Assembly (NCBI GenBank): GCA_963800255.1
Contig: CAWDAK010000019.1
Coordinates: 1-64,000, forward strand
From: DATFVA01 sp963800255
Lineage (GTDB): Bacteria > Bacteroidota > Ignavibacteria > Ignavibacteriales > Ignavibacteriaceae
Length of the DNA: 64,000 nt
Direction of reading: 5' to 3'
In this document: one piece after another, positions 8,666-17,922 of the stretch
Numbering within the stretch: the first letter of the stretch is position 1
Layout of the letters: each line of letters opens with the position of its first letter
Made by a program: the position numbers and the translations under genes
The notes under the pieces: model-generated
Database searches by the model: none
Told to the model about the DNA's origin: nothing
What the model saw: only the letters and a program-made list of their open reading frames with translations

Positions 8666-10504
8666 ATGAATCCCGAAAATGTAAAAAATGATTTAACAGG
8701 CTTAATAGCAAGACTGAATAGGCGAAAAGAAAGGCTGCTGAAACAGAGCAGGAATTATTCAAATTACAGGCTGCTGCTTTTGCTTACGGAAGTTGTAATA
8801 TTTTTAAGTCTTTTCTTCGCTGTTTCTGATATGTCTGCTTTAATATCTGCGGGCGTTTTCCTGGCCGCATTTGCAATTGCAGCTCATCTGCATAACCGCC
8901 TGGATAACGGAATAAAGAAGCTTGAATTATGGGTAAAGATCAAATCAACTAACCTTGCAAAGTTAAACCTCGACTGGAAAAACATTCCCCGTATTAACTA
9001 TAATGAGGATGAAAGCATTGAAGGCCAGCCGGGTCCTGTTGAAGCCGATCTGAATCTTGCCGGTGATGAATCATTGCATCAGCTGATAAATAGCGGGACA
9101 TCAAGACAATCGAAATCGCTGCTGAGGCAGTGGCTTAATATTAAAAAGCCTGCTGCTGAAAAGATAATGAAAAGGCAGAAGCTCGTAAGAGAATTAATCC
9201 CCCTTACCAGGTTCAGGGATAAACTTGTGCTTTATTCAACTTTCTCGTCAAAGCGTGAGTTTGACGGAAGAATGATATTAAAGCTCCTGAAGAAAAAAGT
9301 TACCCTGGCTGCATCATTTAAACTGATTTTCGGACTAATGATATTTCTTGCTCCTGTGAATATCCTTCTCTTTGTTTTATTCCTTGAAAATATCCTTCCG
9401 GCCTACTGGGTGATAACGTCACTGGTTTATATTATTCTTTTTCACTTCAACAATAAAGAAAAAGATAAAATACTTGACGAGGCTGAATACATCTCCGATG
9501 AACTTGAAAAATTGGGCAGCGTTTTTGAATACCTTGAAGGCTATCCATATAAAAAGGGATCAGCATTGGCGGAGTTATGCGGATCTTTCACCATAAAGAA
9601 AGAACAGCCTTCTGTATTAATTAACAGGGTTAAAAGTACCGTTGGTTTCTTAAGGATAAGGAAAGGAAACCCCTTTGTCTGGAACGTTGTAAGGGCTGCC
9701 TTTCCTGCAGATTTTTATTTCAAATTAAAACTGAACAAATACAAGCAGGTTATAGCAGGTAAGTTTGAGGGCTGGCTTGAAACCTGGTATAATCTGGAGG
9801 CCCTGTCATCGCTTGCTAATTTTGCATACCTGAATCCTGATTATACTTTCCCGGTTATCATTAATAATGATAAGGAAGAATCTGTCTTCATCGGTAAAAA
9901 AATGGGACATCCATTAATACGAAATGAGAAGAAAATCTACAACGATTTCTCCTTTAACCCTGACGGTACGATTGCGATTATAACGGGTTCAAATATGTCA
10001 GGTAAGAGTACATTTATAAGGACAATAGGAGTAAACCTTTCTCTTGCTTATGCCGGCAGTGCTGTGAACGCGTCCGAATTGAATATTTCCTTATTCAGAT
10101 TATTCACCTGCATAAAGGTAAGCGATTCTGTAATAGACGGGATTTCATATTTCTATGCAGAGGTTAAAAGGCTTAAGGCTCTGCTTGATGAAATAGAAGG
10201 ATCGGGACGCCCGGTGCTGTTTTTAATAGATGAAATATTCAGAGGGACAAACAATATTGAACGGTTAAAAGGAAGCAGCGCCCTCATTAAAAAGCTTGCT
10301 GAAACAAAAGCGGTTGGTGCTATTGCAACCCACGACCTGGAGCTGGTAAGGTTATCAGAAGTAATATCCAGAGTAAAGAATTACCATTTCAGGGAGGAGA
10401 TAAAAGAGGGGAAAATGATTTTTGATTACAAATTGAATAGCGGACCCTGTCCTACCACTAACGCACTTAAAATAATGAAACTTGAAGGACTCCCTGTAGA
10501 TTAA
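8666..10504 (+). CDS. MutS-family ATPase with transmembrane segments
   Basis: A 612-residue protein whose last ~190 residues are a MutS-type ABC ATPase: Walker A GSNMSGKST near residue 441, signature region, and Walker B VLFLIDEIFRGTNN near 516. It lacks the N-terminal mismatch-recognition domain of true MutS. Instead it has two hydrophobic hairpins (about 30-75 and 218-265), which predict four membrane spans. The core/lever region lies between the second hairpin and the ATPase. Such short, membrane-anchored MutS relatives occur in Bacteroidota, but their role is not established, so mismatch repair should not be assumed. The gene is 50 bp after the shell gene. Its stop is one base from the convergent gpsA stop. 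Confidence 0.82.
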   Translation: MNPENVKNDLTGLIARLNRRKERLLKQSRNYSNYRLLLLLTEVVIFLSLFFAVSDMSALISAGVFLAAFAIAAHLHNRLDNGIKKLELWVKIKSTNLAKLNLDWKNIPRINYNEDESIEGQPGPVEADLNLAGDESLHQLINSGTSRQSKSLLRQWLNIKKPAAEKIMKRQKLVRELIPLTRFRDKLVLYSTFSSKREFDGRMILKLLKKKVTLAASFKLIFGLMIFLAPVNILLFVLFLENILPAYWVITSLVYIILFHFNNKEKDKILDEAEYISDELEKLGSVFEYLEGYPYKKGSALAELCGSFTIKKEQPSVLINRVKSTVGFLRIRKGNPFVWNVVRAAFPADFYFKLKLNKYKQVIAGKFEGWLETWYNLEALSSLANFAYLNPDYTFPVIINNDKEESVFIGKKMGHPLIRNEKKIYNDFSFNPDGTIAIITGSNMSGKSTFIRTIGVNLSLAYAGSAVNASELNISLFRLFTCIKVSDSVIDGISYFYAEVKRLKALLDEIEGSGRPVLFLIDEIFRGTNNIERLKGSSALIKKLAETKAVGAIATHDLELVRLSEVISRVKNYHFREEIKEGKMIFDYKLNSGPCPTTNALKIMKLEGLPVD

Positions 10505-10505
10505 A

Positions 10506-11501
10506 CTATTCCATTTTCATATCACGGGTCATCAGGTCGGTCGTCGCCTTTACCGGATCTTTATCTTCAAACAGAATTTTATATACTTCATTGGTGATAG
10601 GGGTTTCAACACTGTTTTTCTTTGCCAGCATTGAAGCTGATCTGCTGGTTTCAATACCCTCTGCAACCATTTTCATTGACTTCAATACTTCCTTAAGAGT
10701 TTTTCCCGAACCTATCTGTTCGCCCACAAAGCGGTTTCGGCTATGGCGGCTCATACAGGTAACGATCAGGTCGCCCATTCCCGAAAGGCCGGCAAAAGTT
10801 TCAGGCTGTGCCCCCATCGCAATGCCTAGTCTTGATATCTCTGCAATTCCTCTTGTCATTATAGCAGCTTTAGTATTGTCTCCGAATTTAACACCGTCAA
10901 TAATGCCTGCTCCTATTGCTATTACATTTTTGAAAGCCCCTCCCATTTCCACACCCAGAATATCGGTTGAACCGTACACCCTGAAGTAGGATGTTATAAA
11001 AGCTCCCTGTATAGATTTTGAAGTCTCGGCATCCACTGAAGCAGCGACGACGGCCGTAGGAATCCTTCGGGCAACTTCCTCTGCGTGACTTGGTCCCGAT
11101 AATACCCCTACCTGGTTTATATCAATAGAAGGAATTTCATCTTTAAGCATCTCTGACATCGTCATAAGGCTCTTATTTTCTATTCCTTTAGCCACACTTA
11201 CAAGAATAGAATTTTTGAAAGATGAAGCGCTTGCATTTTTTATTACACTTCGTAGATACTGGGATGGAACTGCGAGAACTATCATATTCTGCTGATTCAC
11301 AGCTTCATCAAGATCGTGAGTGATTTTAATATCGTCAGGTATCGGAATTCCCGGCAGGTAGCTGGTGTTTTCCCTGGTCTTTTCAAGCACCTTGGCGTAG
11401 CTTCTTACATACTCCCAGAGAGTAACCTTATGTCCGTTAAAATGAAGCAGAATAGCCAGGGTTGTTCCCCAGCCTCCGGCTCCAAGAACAGAAATTTTCA
11501 T
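10506..11501 (-). CDS. gpsA: Glycerol-3-phosphate dehydrogenase [NAD(P)+]
   Basis: 331 residues. The Rossmann motif GAGGWGTTLA near the N-terminus, the KGIE segment, GPSHAEEVARRIPTAV and GAFKNVIAIGAG with the catalytic lysine are all present. It reduces dihydroxyacetone phosphate to sn-glycerol-3-phosphate for phospholipid synthesis in the cytosol. Its ATG shares one base with the plsY stop (TGATG), so translation is coupled and the two consecutive steps of phosphatidate synthesis are made together. Full length for the family. Confidence 0.96.
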   Translation of the reverse strand: MKISVLGAGGWGTTLAILLHFNGHKVTLWEYVRSYAKVLEKTRENTSYLPGIPIPDDIKITHDLDEAVNQQNMIVLAVPSQYLRSVIKNASASSFKNSILVSVAKGIENKSLMTMSEMLKDEIPSIDINQVGVLSGPSHAEEVARRIPTAVVAASVDAETSKSIQGAFITSYFRVYGSTDILGVEMGGAFKNVIAIGAGIIDGVKFGDNTKAAIMTRGIAEISRLGIAMGAQPETFAGLSGMGDLIVTCMSRHSRNRFVGEQIGSGKTLKEVLKSMKMVAEGIETSRSASMLAKKNSVETPITNEVYKILFEDKDPVKATTDLMTRDMKME

Positions 11502-12172
11502 CAGAGGGATTTGGTTTTTTTCTTAAAGCTTACTTTACTTTCATTTCCGTTTAGCAAACGGACTACATTCTTCCTGTGCGTGAAGATAACGAGCATAGCG
11601 AGAAAAATTACAAAAGGCAAAAGCGTGTTGTAACCGGGTATGTTTACGTTAAATACATTTTCCCTGATTACGAGTGCAAGGGGAACCGAAATTGCTCCCA
11701 GGATTGAGCCGAGAGAAACATAACGTGAAATGGTAACTACAAGAACGAATACACCTACAGCAATGAGCATATCTACTGTAACTATCATCAAAAGGACGCC
11801 TAGTGCTGTTGCTATGCCTTTGCCTCCTTTAAATCCTGCAAATACTGTCCATATATGTCCCATAACAGCTGCTATACCCGCAATTATCTGTACTAGAGTA
11901 AAGTCATCAAAGGGGGTAACATTTTCAAAAGGCATTGAACCGTAATGAAGTCTTGCTACTACTATAACCGCAAGCACGCCTTTGAATGCATCAAGGAGTA
12001 TAACAAAAACACCGTGCTTCCAGCCAAGTACGCGCATTACGTTAGTTCCGCCGGCGTTCCCGCTGCCATGTTCCCGGATATCAATTCCTTTTACCGCCCG
12101 GGTTACAATTATACTGGTTGGAATTGATCCGATCAGGTACGACAAGATGACTATAGTTGCGAGTAAATACAT
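11501..12172 (-). CDS. plsY: Glycerol-3-phosphate acyltransferase PlsY
   Basis: A 223-residue polytopic membrane enzyme of the PlsY/YneS family. The signature segments GSIPTSIIVTR, HGSGNAGGTNVMRVLG, a cytosolic loop ending in AVMGHIWTVFAGFKGGKGIAT, and FTHRKNVVRLL near the end are all there. It transfers acyl groups from acyl-phosphate to glycerol-3-phosphate, giving lysophosphatidate. First gene of the plsY-gpsA pair. The upstream 88 bp contain a good promoter match (TTGAAA-N17-TAGTTT). Confidence 0.95.
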   Translation of the reverse strand: MYLLATIVILSYLIGSIPTSIIVTRAVKGIDIREHGSGNAGGTNVMRVLGWKHGVFVILLDAFKGVLAVIVVARLHYGSMPFENVTPFDDFTLVQIIAGIAAVMGHIWTVFAGFKGGKGIATALGVLLMIVTVDMLIAVGVFVLVVTISRYVSLGSILGAISVPLALVIRENVFNVNIPGYNTLLPFVIFLAMLVIFTHRKNVVRLLNGNESKVSFKKKTKSL

Positions 12173-12198
12173 TCAATTACCATAAAAAAGAGTGAAGT

Positions 12199-12229
12199 CT
12201 AAACTAAGGATAAAAGCCTAATTTTTCAA
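12199..12229 (-). promoter_or_regulatory. Candidate promoter of plsY-gpsA
   Basis: Read on the minus strand: TTGAAA, 17 bases, then TAGTTTAG. The downstream end is about 27 bases from the plsY ATG. The arrangement matches the stronger candidates upstream of the GH2-smc run, tpiA and the S9 peptidase gene. Confidence 0.4.
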
Positions 12230-12260
12230 TGAAATTTGAGCTTAATGTCATTTGATTCAA

Positions 12261-12935
12261 TTATCGAACCAGGGATTCAAATAATTTAATATCTTCTTTG
12301 GTTGTTACTTTAAAGTTAAAATTAGAACCTTCGGTAATGTTTACTTTTCTCCCGATCCTTTTTACGAGCATGGATTCGTCAGTCCCGTAAAATTTTTCTT
12401 CATACGCCTTCTTCATTGCTTTCATAATATCACGGTATCTGAAGATCTGAGGCGTCTGAACGTAGAGCACATTTTCCCTGGAAATATACTCGTTAACATA
12501 ATTTTTACCCCGGATCAGCGTGTTGCTTCCCCTCACACAGACTACAGAATTTCCTTTCTGTTCGGCAGTTTTTATAGCGTCAGTAAGCACGCCGGAGGGC
12601 AGGAGAGGACGTGCAGCATCATGCACAATAATAAGATCCTCCGGATCTGCCGAAGCAGAGGAAAGAGCATTATAGACAGAATCCTGCCTTTCCTTTCCTC
12701 CTTCGATAATCTGACTTATCTTCGACAGCCTGTATTCCTGTTTAAGTTTTTCCAGCAACGGGAAAAAACTTCTGTCAGCTGCAATAATGATCTCGTTTAC
12801 AAGCCGGTTTCTTTGAAAGGTTTCCAGGGAGTAGACAATTATTTCTTTCCCGTTGACCTTAATAAACTGCTTCGGCTTTTTGAACCCGCTGCGCAATCCT
12901 TTTCCGCCGGCGGGTACAATAACGATCTTTCTCAT
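12261..12935 (-). CDS. ispD: 2-C-methyl-D-erythritol 4-phosphate cytidylyltransferase
   Basis: 224 residues. The nucleotidyltransferase loop VPAGGKGLRSG...PKQF, the VHDAARPLL motif and TPQIFRY are characteristic of IspD. It makes CDP-ME from MEP and CTP in the non-mevalonate isoprenoid pathway. Its ATG overlaps the queA stop by four bases (ATGA), so the two are translationally coupled although they serve different pathways. No IspF domain is fused and no ispF is seen in the window. Confidence 0.95.
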   Translation of the reverse strand: MRKIVIVPAGGKGLRSGFKKPKQFIKVNGKEIIVYSLETFQRNRLVNEIIIAADRSFFPLLEKLKQEYRLSKISQIIEGGKERQDSVYNALSSASADPEDLIIVHDAARPLLPSGVLTDAIKTAEQKGNSVVCVRGSNTLIRGKNYVNEYISRENVLYVQTPQIFRYRDIMKAMKKAYEEKFYGTDESMLVKRIGRKVNITEGSNFNFKVTTKEDIKLFESLVR

Positions 12936-13966
12936 GTTAATAGCATAGCGTCGCCGTAACTGAGGAACTTATAATTATCCTTCAAAGCCTTTTTGTATGC
13001 TTTCATAACGAAATCTGTATCAGCAAAAGCACAAACCAGCATCAGCAGGGTTGATTCGGGCTGATGGAAATTAGTTATAAGACGCTTGGTTACCTTAAAA
13101 ACGTAAGGAGGATAGATAAACTTATCCGTCCAGCCTCTTCCGGGCTTTACCAGTCCGTCGGCAGTTATGCTTGTTTCAAGTGCACGGCAGGTACTGGTTC
13201 CCACAACAAAAACGTTGTGTTTGCCGTTTATAGCTTTATTAATCATATCAGAGGACTGAGCCGAGATTTCATAATATTCAGAATCCATCTTATGCTTGGT
13301 AAGGTCTTCAACCTCTACGGGTCTGAAAGTTCCAAGACCGATATGAAGAATAACGGGAACTATTTCCACACCTTTCTTCTTCAATTTAGCCAGGAGCTTA
13401 TCGGTAAAATGGAGTCCTGCCGTAGGAGCCGCAACTGCACCGTCTACACGGGCATAAACCGTCTGGTAATTTTCCTTATCCTCGGGTACCGGTTCTCTTT
13501 TAATGTACGGGGGAAGTGGAGTTAGTCCTATTTTTTCAACTGCACTGAATACATTACCGGGCTGGTTGAAACGGACAGTTCTTCCGCGGGAGGTAGTATT
13601 ATCAATTACTTCACACCACAGCTTATCATTAAAATAGATTTTGTTTCCTATCCTTACTTTCCTTGCCGGGTCTACAATTACGTCCCATATGCATTCATCT
13701 GCATTCAGTTCTCTAAGCAGGAAAACTTCAATCTTTGCATTCGTTTTTTCTTTTTTTCCATACAATCTTGCCTGGAATACCCGGGTTTCATTTACAGCAA
13801 GGACGTCGCCTTTCTGCATGTAATCCGCAATATCACTAAAGACTTTATTCTCAATCTCCTCGGTTTCCCGGTTTAATACCATAAGCTTTCCCTTATCCCT
13901 GGGAGAAGCAGGAAATTTAGCTATTGCTGTCTTTGGCAAATTGTACTTGAAATCTGATAATTTCAT
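12932..13966 (-). CDS. queA: S-adenosylmethionine:tRNA ribosyltransferase-isomerase
   Basis: 344 residues, full length. Typical segments include YNLPKTAIAKFPASPRDKGKLMVL at the N-terminus (given here only as a landmark within residues 8-31), ETRVFQARLYG, TAGLHFTDKLL and FHQPESTLLMLV. QueA builds epoxyqueuosine on tRNA by transferring ribose from SAM to preQ1. First gene of the queA-ispD pair. A ppdK terminator lies just upstream, so this pair should have its own start of transcription, but no convincing promoter was seen in the 31 bp left. Confidence 0.95.
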   Translation of the reverse strand: MKLSDFKYNLPKTAIAKFPASPRDKGKLMVLNRETEEIENKVFSDIADYMQKGDVLAVNETRVFQARLYGKKEKTNAKIEVFLLRELNADECIWDVIVDPARKVRIGNKIYFNDKLWCEVIDNTTSRGRTVRFNQPGNVFSAVEKIGLTPLPPYIKREPVPEDKENYQTVYARVDGAVAAPTAGLHFTDKLLAKLKKKGVEIVPVILHIGLGTFRPVEVEDLTKHKMDSEYYEISAQSSDMINKAINGKHNVFVVGTSTCRALETSITADGLVKPGRGWTDKFIYPPYVFKVTKRLITNFHQPESTLLMLVCAFADTDFVMKAYKKALKDNYKFLSYGDAMLLT

Positions 13967-13997
13967 TCTTCACAACCTTCTATGAATTGATAAATGA

Positions 13998-14018
13998 GAG
14001 GGAGCGCGGGGCTCCCTC
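13998..14018 (-). terminator. Terminator hairpin after ppdK
   Basis: Perfect 8-bp stem GAGGGAGC/GCTCCCTC with a 5-base loop, 11 bases past the ppdK stop on the minus strand. The T-rich side is on the plus strand (ATTATTTTTT), so the minus-strand terminator lacks a strong U-run. It separates ppdK from queA. Confidence 0.6.
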
Positions 14019-14028
14019 CTTAATATTA

Positions 14029-16812
14029 TTATTTTTTCTTCCCGGCAGCTGGTTTCTTAGATTTTGAAACCTTCTTTGACTGAGTCGACATTTCGTGAAC
14101 AACTGCCCTGGCAGCCGCTAACCTTGCTATCGGTACGCGGAACGGGGAACAGCTTACATAATTTAATCCTATCCTGTGACAGAATTCAACTGAACCGGGT
14201 TCACCGCCGTGTTCTCCGCAGATTCCAACTTTAAGGTTTTCACGTGTTGATCTTCCCTTTTCAGTTCCCATCTTAACAAGCTGGCCTACGCCATTCAAAT
14301 CAAGAACTTCAAAAGGATCATTCGGCAGAATTTCATTCTGAACGTAGAGAGGGAGGAACTTGCCTGCGTCATCCCTTGAGAGTCCGAATGTTGTCTGGGT
14401 TAAATCATTTGTTCCAAAGCTGAAGAACTCAGCGCCTTTCGCTATTTCATCAGCAGTAATACATGCACGGGGCAATTCAATCATTGTTCCAACAAGATAG
14501 CTGATCTTTTTGCCTCTTTCTTTTGCCACGTCATCTGCTGCTTTCCTTATTATCTTCTCCTGCAGCTTGAATTCGTTTAAGTCGCCTACAAGCGGCACCA
14601 TAATTTCAGGTTTTACTTTGAATCCCTGTTCTACTGCGTCGTAAGCTGCTTCGAATATTGCTCTTGCCTGCATCTCGGTGATCTCAGGGAAAACAACTCC
14701 AAGGCGGCAGCCTCTGAAGCCGAGCATTGGATTGAATTCTGCAAGGCTGTGAATCTTTTCGGTAAGTTTTTCTATAGAAATTCCCAGCTCATTAGCCAGT
14801 TCCCTGATGTCTTTTTCTTCGTGGGGAAGGAATTCATGCAGGGGAGGATCAAGGGTTCTGATGGTAACAGGGAAGCCTTTCATTTCCTTGAATATACCCA
14901 GGAAGTCTTCTCTCTGAAGAGGGAGAAGTTCGTTAAGCGCAGTTTTCCTTTCTTCCGTGGTTTCGGAAACAATCATCTTCCTTACGCTCATAATTCTGTC
15001 GCCTCCGAAGAACATATGCTCAGTACGGCAGAGACCAATACCTTCAGCACCGAATGCAATTGCATTTGCTGCCTGATCAGGTTGATCAGCGTTCGTTCTG
15101 ATATTCAATCTTCTGAGGTTGTCTGCCCATTTCATTAGACTTGCATAAGTCTGGTAAACAGGTGAGTCCTTGGGATCGAGAGTCTTGTTTAAGAGAACCT
15201 GGAGTACTTCCGATGGTTTGGTTTCAATTTTTCCGGCTATTACTTCACCGGTTGTACCATCGATAGATATAAAGTCGCCTTCTTTTAACTCAATGCTATC
15301 TTTGCCTTCAACACTGATAGTACCGTCTTTATAGTTTATCCTCAGCGTACCGCATCCGGCAACGCACACTTTCCCCATCTGTCTGGCAACCAGAGCAGCG
15401 TGTGAGGTCATTCCGCCTCGGGCTGTAAGAATACCTTCAGAGGCATCCATACCTTTTATGTCTTCAGGAGAAGTTTCTATTCTTACAAGGATTACGTTCT
15501 CACCGCGTGCAGCCATATCCACTGCATCCTGTGCATTAAGGGCAATTCTGCCTGAAGCAGCGCCGGGACCGGCGTTAAGGCCTTTTGCAATAAGTCTTCC
15601 TTCATCAACAGCTTTACGTTTTTCATCAAGATCGAAAATAGGACGCAGGAGCTGGTTCAGCTGGTTAGGCTCAATCCTTGAAATTGCTTCCTCTTTTGAA
15701 ATGAGTTTTTCTTTAACCATATCAACCGCCATTTTGATTGCGGCAAATCCTGTGCGTTTACCAACGCGGCACTGAAGCATCCACAATTTTCCCTGTTGGA
15801 TAGTGAATTCAATATCCATCATATCTTTATAATGCTTCTCAAGGTTCTTTCTAATGTTGTCGAGCTGCTTGTAAATTTTAGCGTCGTCTTCTTTAAGCTT
15901 GGCAATCGGCAGGGGAGTACGGGTACCGGCAACAACATCCTCACCCTGTGCATTGAAAAGATATTCTCCGTAGAATACATTTTCACCTGCGGCAGGGTCA
16001 CGGGTAAATGCAACACCTGTTCCTGAATCTTCTCCCATATTTCCAAATACCATCGACTGAACGTTCACTGCTGTACCCCATGCTGCAGGTATATTGTTAA
16101 GTTTCCTGTAAACAATAGCACGCTCGTTCATCCAGCTTCCGAATACTGCACCGATTGCTCCCCACAGCTGTTCCATAGGATCAGTCGGGAAATTATGACC
16201 GGTTTCTTTTTTGATCGCAGCTTTAAACTCTTCAACAAGTTCTTTAAGATGATCAGTTGAGAGCTCTGTATCAAGCTTGAACCCATTCTCTTCCTTTTTC
16301 CTGTCGAGTATAATTTCAAAAGGATCCTCGGCTTTTTTATCAACGGGCTTTAATCCAAGCACGACATCACCGTACATCTGAACAAATCTTCGGTACGAAT
16401 CATAAGCGAACCTGGGATTATTTGTTTTTTTAATTATTCCTTCAACCGTTTTGTCATTTAGTCCGAGGTTCAGGATAGTATCCATCATTCCGGGCATTGA
16501 AGCACGGGCACCGCTTCTTACAGATACAAGCAGGGGGTTATCCGGATCTCCGAATTTAGCTCCCATTTCCTTTTCAACTTTCTGCAGAGATGCTTTAACC
16601 TGTGCCGTAAGCTCTTTAGGATATTTATTGTTGTGATCATAAAAATAGGTACATACTTCAGTTGTTATGGTAAAACCGGCAGGGACGGGTAATCCTATAT
16701 TAACCATCTCGGCCAGGTTTGCGCCTTTGCCTCCAAGCAGTCCTTTCATTTCAGCTTTTCCGTCGGCTTTTTTTCCTCCGAAAAAGTATACATATTTCTG
16801 TTCTCTGGGCAT
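14029..16812 (-). CDS. ppdK: Pyruvate, phosphate dikinase
   Basis: 927 residues. The N-terminal ATP-grasp domain starts FFGGKKADGKAEMKGLLGGKG. The central swivelling domain has the phosphohistidine motif GGMTSHAALVARQMG near residue 470. The C-terminal PEP-binding barrel has GFRGCRLG, GTMIELPRA and the GICGEHGG motif. It interconverts pyruvate, ATP and phosphate with PEP, AMP and pyrophosphate, which allows gluconeogenesis or PPi-linked glycolysis. The last ~20 residues are a Lys/Ser-rich tail. The ATG has a strong GGAGGAAAA ribosome-binding site. It lies 53 bp downstream of lpxK on the same strand and is probably controlled separately, given its own strong ribosome-binding site and terminator. 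Confidence 0.97.
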   Translation of the reverse strand: MPREQKYVYFFGGKKADGKAEMKGLLGGKGANLAEMVNIGLPVPAGFTITTEVCTYFYDHNNKYPKELTAQVKASLQKVEKEMGAKFGDPDNPLLVSVRSGARASMPGMMDTILNLGLNDKTVEGIIKKTNNPRFAYDSYRRFVQMYGDVVLGLKPVDKKAEDPFEIILDRKKEENGFKLDTELSTDHLKELVEEFKAAIKKETGHNFPTDPMEQLWGAIGAVFGSWMNERAIVYRKLNNIPAAWGTAVNVQSMVFGNMGEDSGTGVAFTRDPAAGENVFYGEYLFNAQGEDVVAGTRTPLPIAKLKEDDAKIYKQLDNIRKNLEKHYKDMMDIEFTIQQGKLWMLQCRVGKRTGFAAIKMAVDMVKEKLISKEEAISRIEPNQLNQLLRPIFDLDEKRKAVDEGRLIAKGLNAGPGAASGRIALNAQDAVDMAARGENVILVRIETSPEDIKGMDASEGILTARGGMTSHAALVARQMGKVCVAGCGTLRINYKDGTISVEGKDSIELKEGDFISIDGTTGEVIAGKIETKPSEVLQVLLNKTLDPKDSPVYQTYASLMKWADNLRRLNIRTNADQPDQAANAIAFGAEGIGLCRTEHMFFGGDRIMSVRKMIVSETTEERKTALNELLPLQREDFLGIFKEMKGFPVTIRTLDPPLHEFLPHEEKDIRELANELGISIEKLTEKIHSLAEFNPMLGFRGCRLGVVFPEITEMQARAIFEAAYDAVEQGFKVKPEIMVPLVGDLNEFKLQEKIIRKAADDVAKERGKKISYLVGTMIELPRACITADEIAKGAEFFSFGTNDLTQTTFGLSRDDAGKFLPLYVQNEILPNDPFEVLDLNGVGQLVKMGTEKGRSTRENLKVGICGEHGGEPGSVEFCHRIGLNYVSCSPFRVPIARLAAARAVVHEMSTQSKKVSKSKKPAAGKKK

Positions 16813-16865
16813 TACTTTTCCTCCAATCTATATTATCACTTTAATTTTATTCATAATAATTTTTG

Positions 16866-17909
16866 TTAATTAATACCTGATAGAATAAAGTTTTTAAATT
16901 CAGTTTCGTCATCCATCTTAAGTTCAATTTTCAAGAAAAATATATCAATATCATCAAATTCCTGAGCGAACTTTGTGAGCTTGACAGCATCCTTCTCAGT
17001 TGTAACTACTGAATGAGAATTTGTGGAATAAAATTTCTTCCTTATTTCCTGTACCTCCTTATTTGAATAATTCTTATGGTCTCTGAAGATTATCTGGTTA
17101 GATGTATCAACATTGGTCTGTTTTAGAATATTTATAAATGAAAACGGGTTTGCAACGCCTGAAACAACCAGGCTTTTCTGTCCCTTGAATTCTTCCAGTC
17201 CGTACCTCGTACCATGCTTCACATCGCCAAATTCGATAGCCTTATAATAGGCGGTAAAAATCTTTTTGCCTTCAAGATACCTGCTGTATCCGGCAGGGAT
17301 ATCATTTTCAGGAGTGAACTTCCTGTTAATAATAACCGCGTCAGCTCTTTTTACTGCGCTGAATGGTTCACGCATCATACCCGTGGGCAAAAGCTGCTGC
17401 TTAAAAAAATCGTACTCAGTAAGAAACCTCTGTTCAAATATTAAGAGGTTCAGGTCTCTTTTTATCCACCTGTGCTGGTAGGCGTCATCAAGAACTATAA
17501 CCTTAACACCTGTATTCGCAATAAAGTTCTCTGCACCTTTTACCCTGTTTTCAGATACAGCAGCAGGCACTTTGCATTCCATAGCAGTTATATAAATTTC
17601 ATCACCGCAGTTATTCACAGGGGCTAATATTTTTTCCCCGTCAGATACCAGAAGATACCCGCTTGTATCGCGTCCGTATCCCCGGCTGAGAACACCAACA
17701 TTTTTCCCGGCCTTTTTCAAAAGACTCGTTAATGAAATTACTAGCGGGGTTTTACCGGATCCGCCGACCGAAATATTTCCCACCGAGATTACTTTGGCAT
17801 TAACACCCTGTGACTTAAAGACGTTATTATCGAAGAACCGGTTCCTGATATTTATAACCAGCGCATAAAAGGGTACAAAAGGATATAATATCAGTTTTAA
17901 TAATTTCAC
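16866..17909 (-). CDS. lpxK: Tetraacyldisaccharide 4'-kinase
   Basis: 347 residues with an N-terminal membrane-associating helix and the P-loop GNISVGGSGKTPLV near residue 43, followed by LSRGYGR and the DDAYQHR motif. LpxK phosphorylates the lipid A disaccharide at the 4' position on the inner face of the cytoplasmic membrane. The start is GTG (17907-17909). It is the last gene of an eight-gene run and begins 13 bp after the DUF374 gene, which is in the same pathway context. Confidence 0.95.
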   Translation of the reverse strand: MKLLKLILYPFVPFYALVINIRNRFFDNNVFKSQGVNAKVISVGNISVGGSGKTPLVISLTSLLKKAGKNVGVLSRGYGRDTSGYLLVSDGEKILAPVNNCGDEIYITAMECKVPAAVSENRVKGAENFIANTGVKVIVLDDAYQHRWIKRDLNLLIFEQRFLTEYDFFKQQLLPTGMMREPFSAVKRADAVIINRKFTPENDIPAGYSRYLEGKKIFTAYYKAIEFGDVKHGTRYGLEEFKGQKSLVVSGVANPFSFINILKQTNVDTSNQIIFRDHKNYSNKEVQEIRKKFYSTNSHSVVTTEKDAVKLTKFAQEFDDIDIFFLKIELKMDDETEFKNFILSGIN

Positions 17910-17922
17910 TTATAATTCACTT

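Noticed and set aside
8666..10504. True mismatch-repair mutS
   Set aside because: It lacks the mismatch-recognition domain and has membrane helices, so only the ATPase family is supported.
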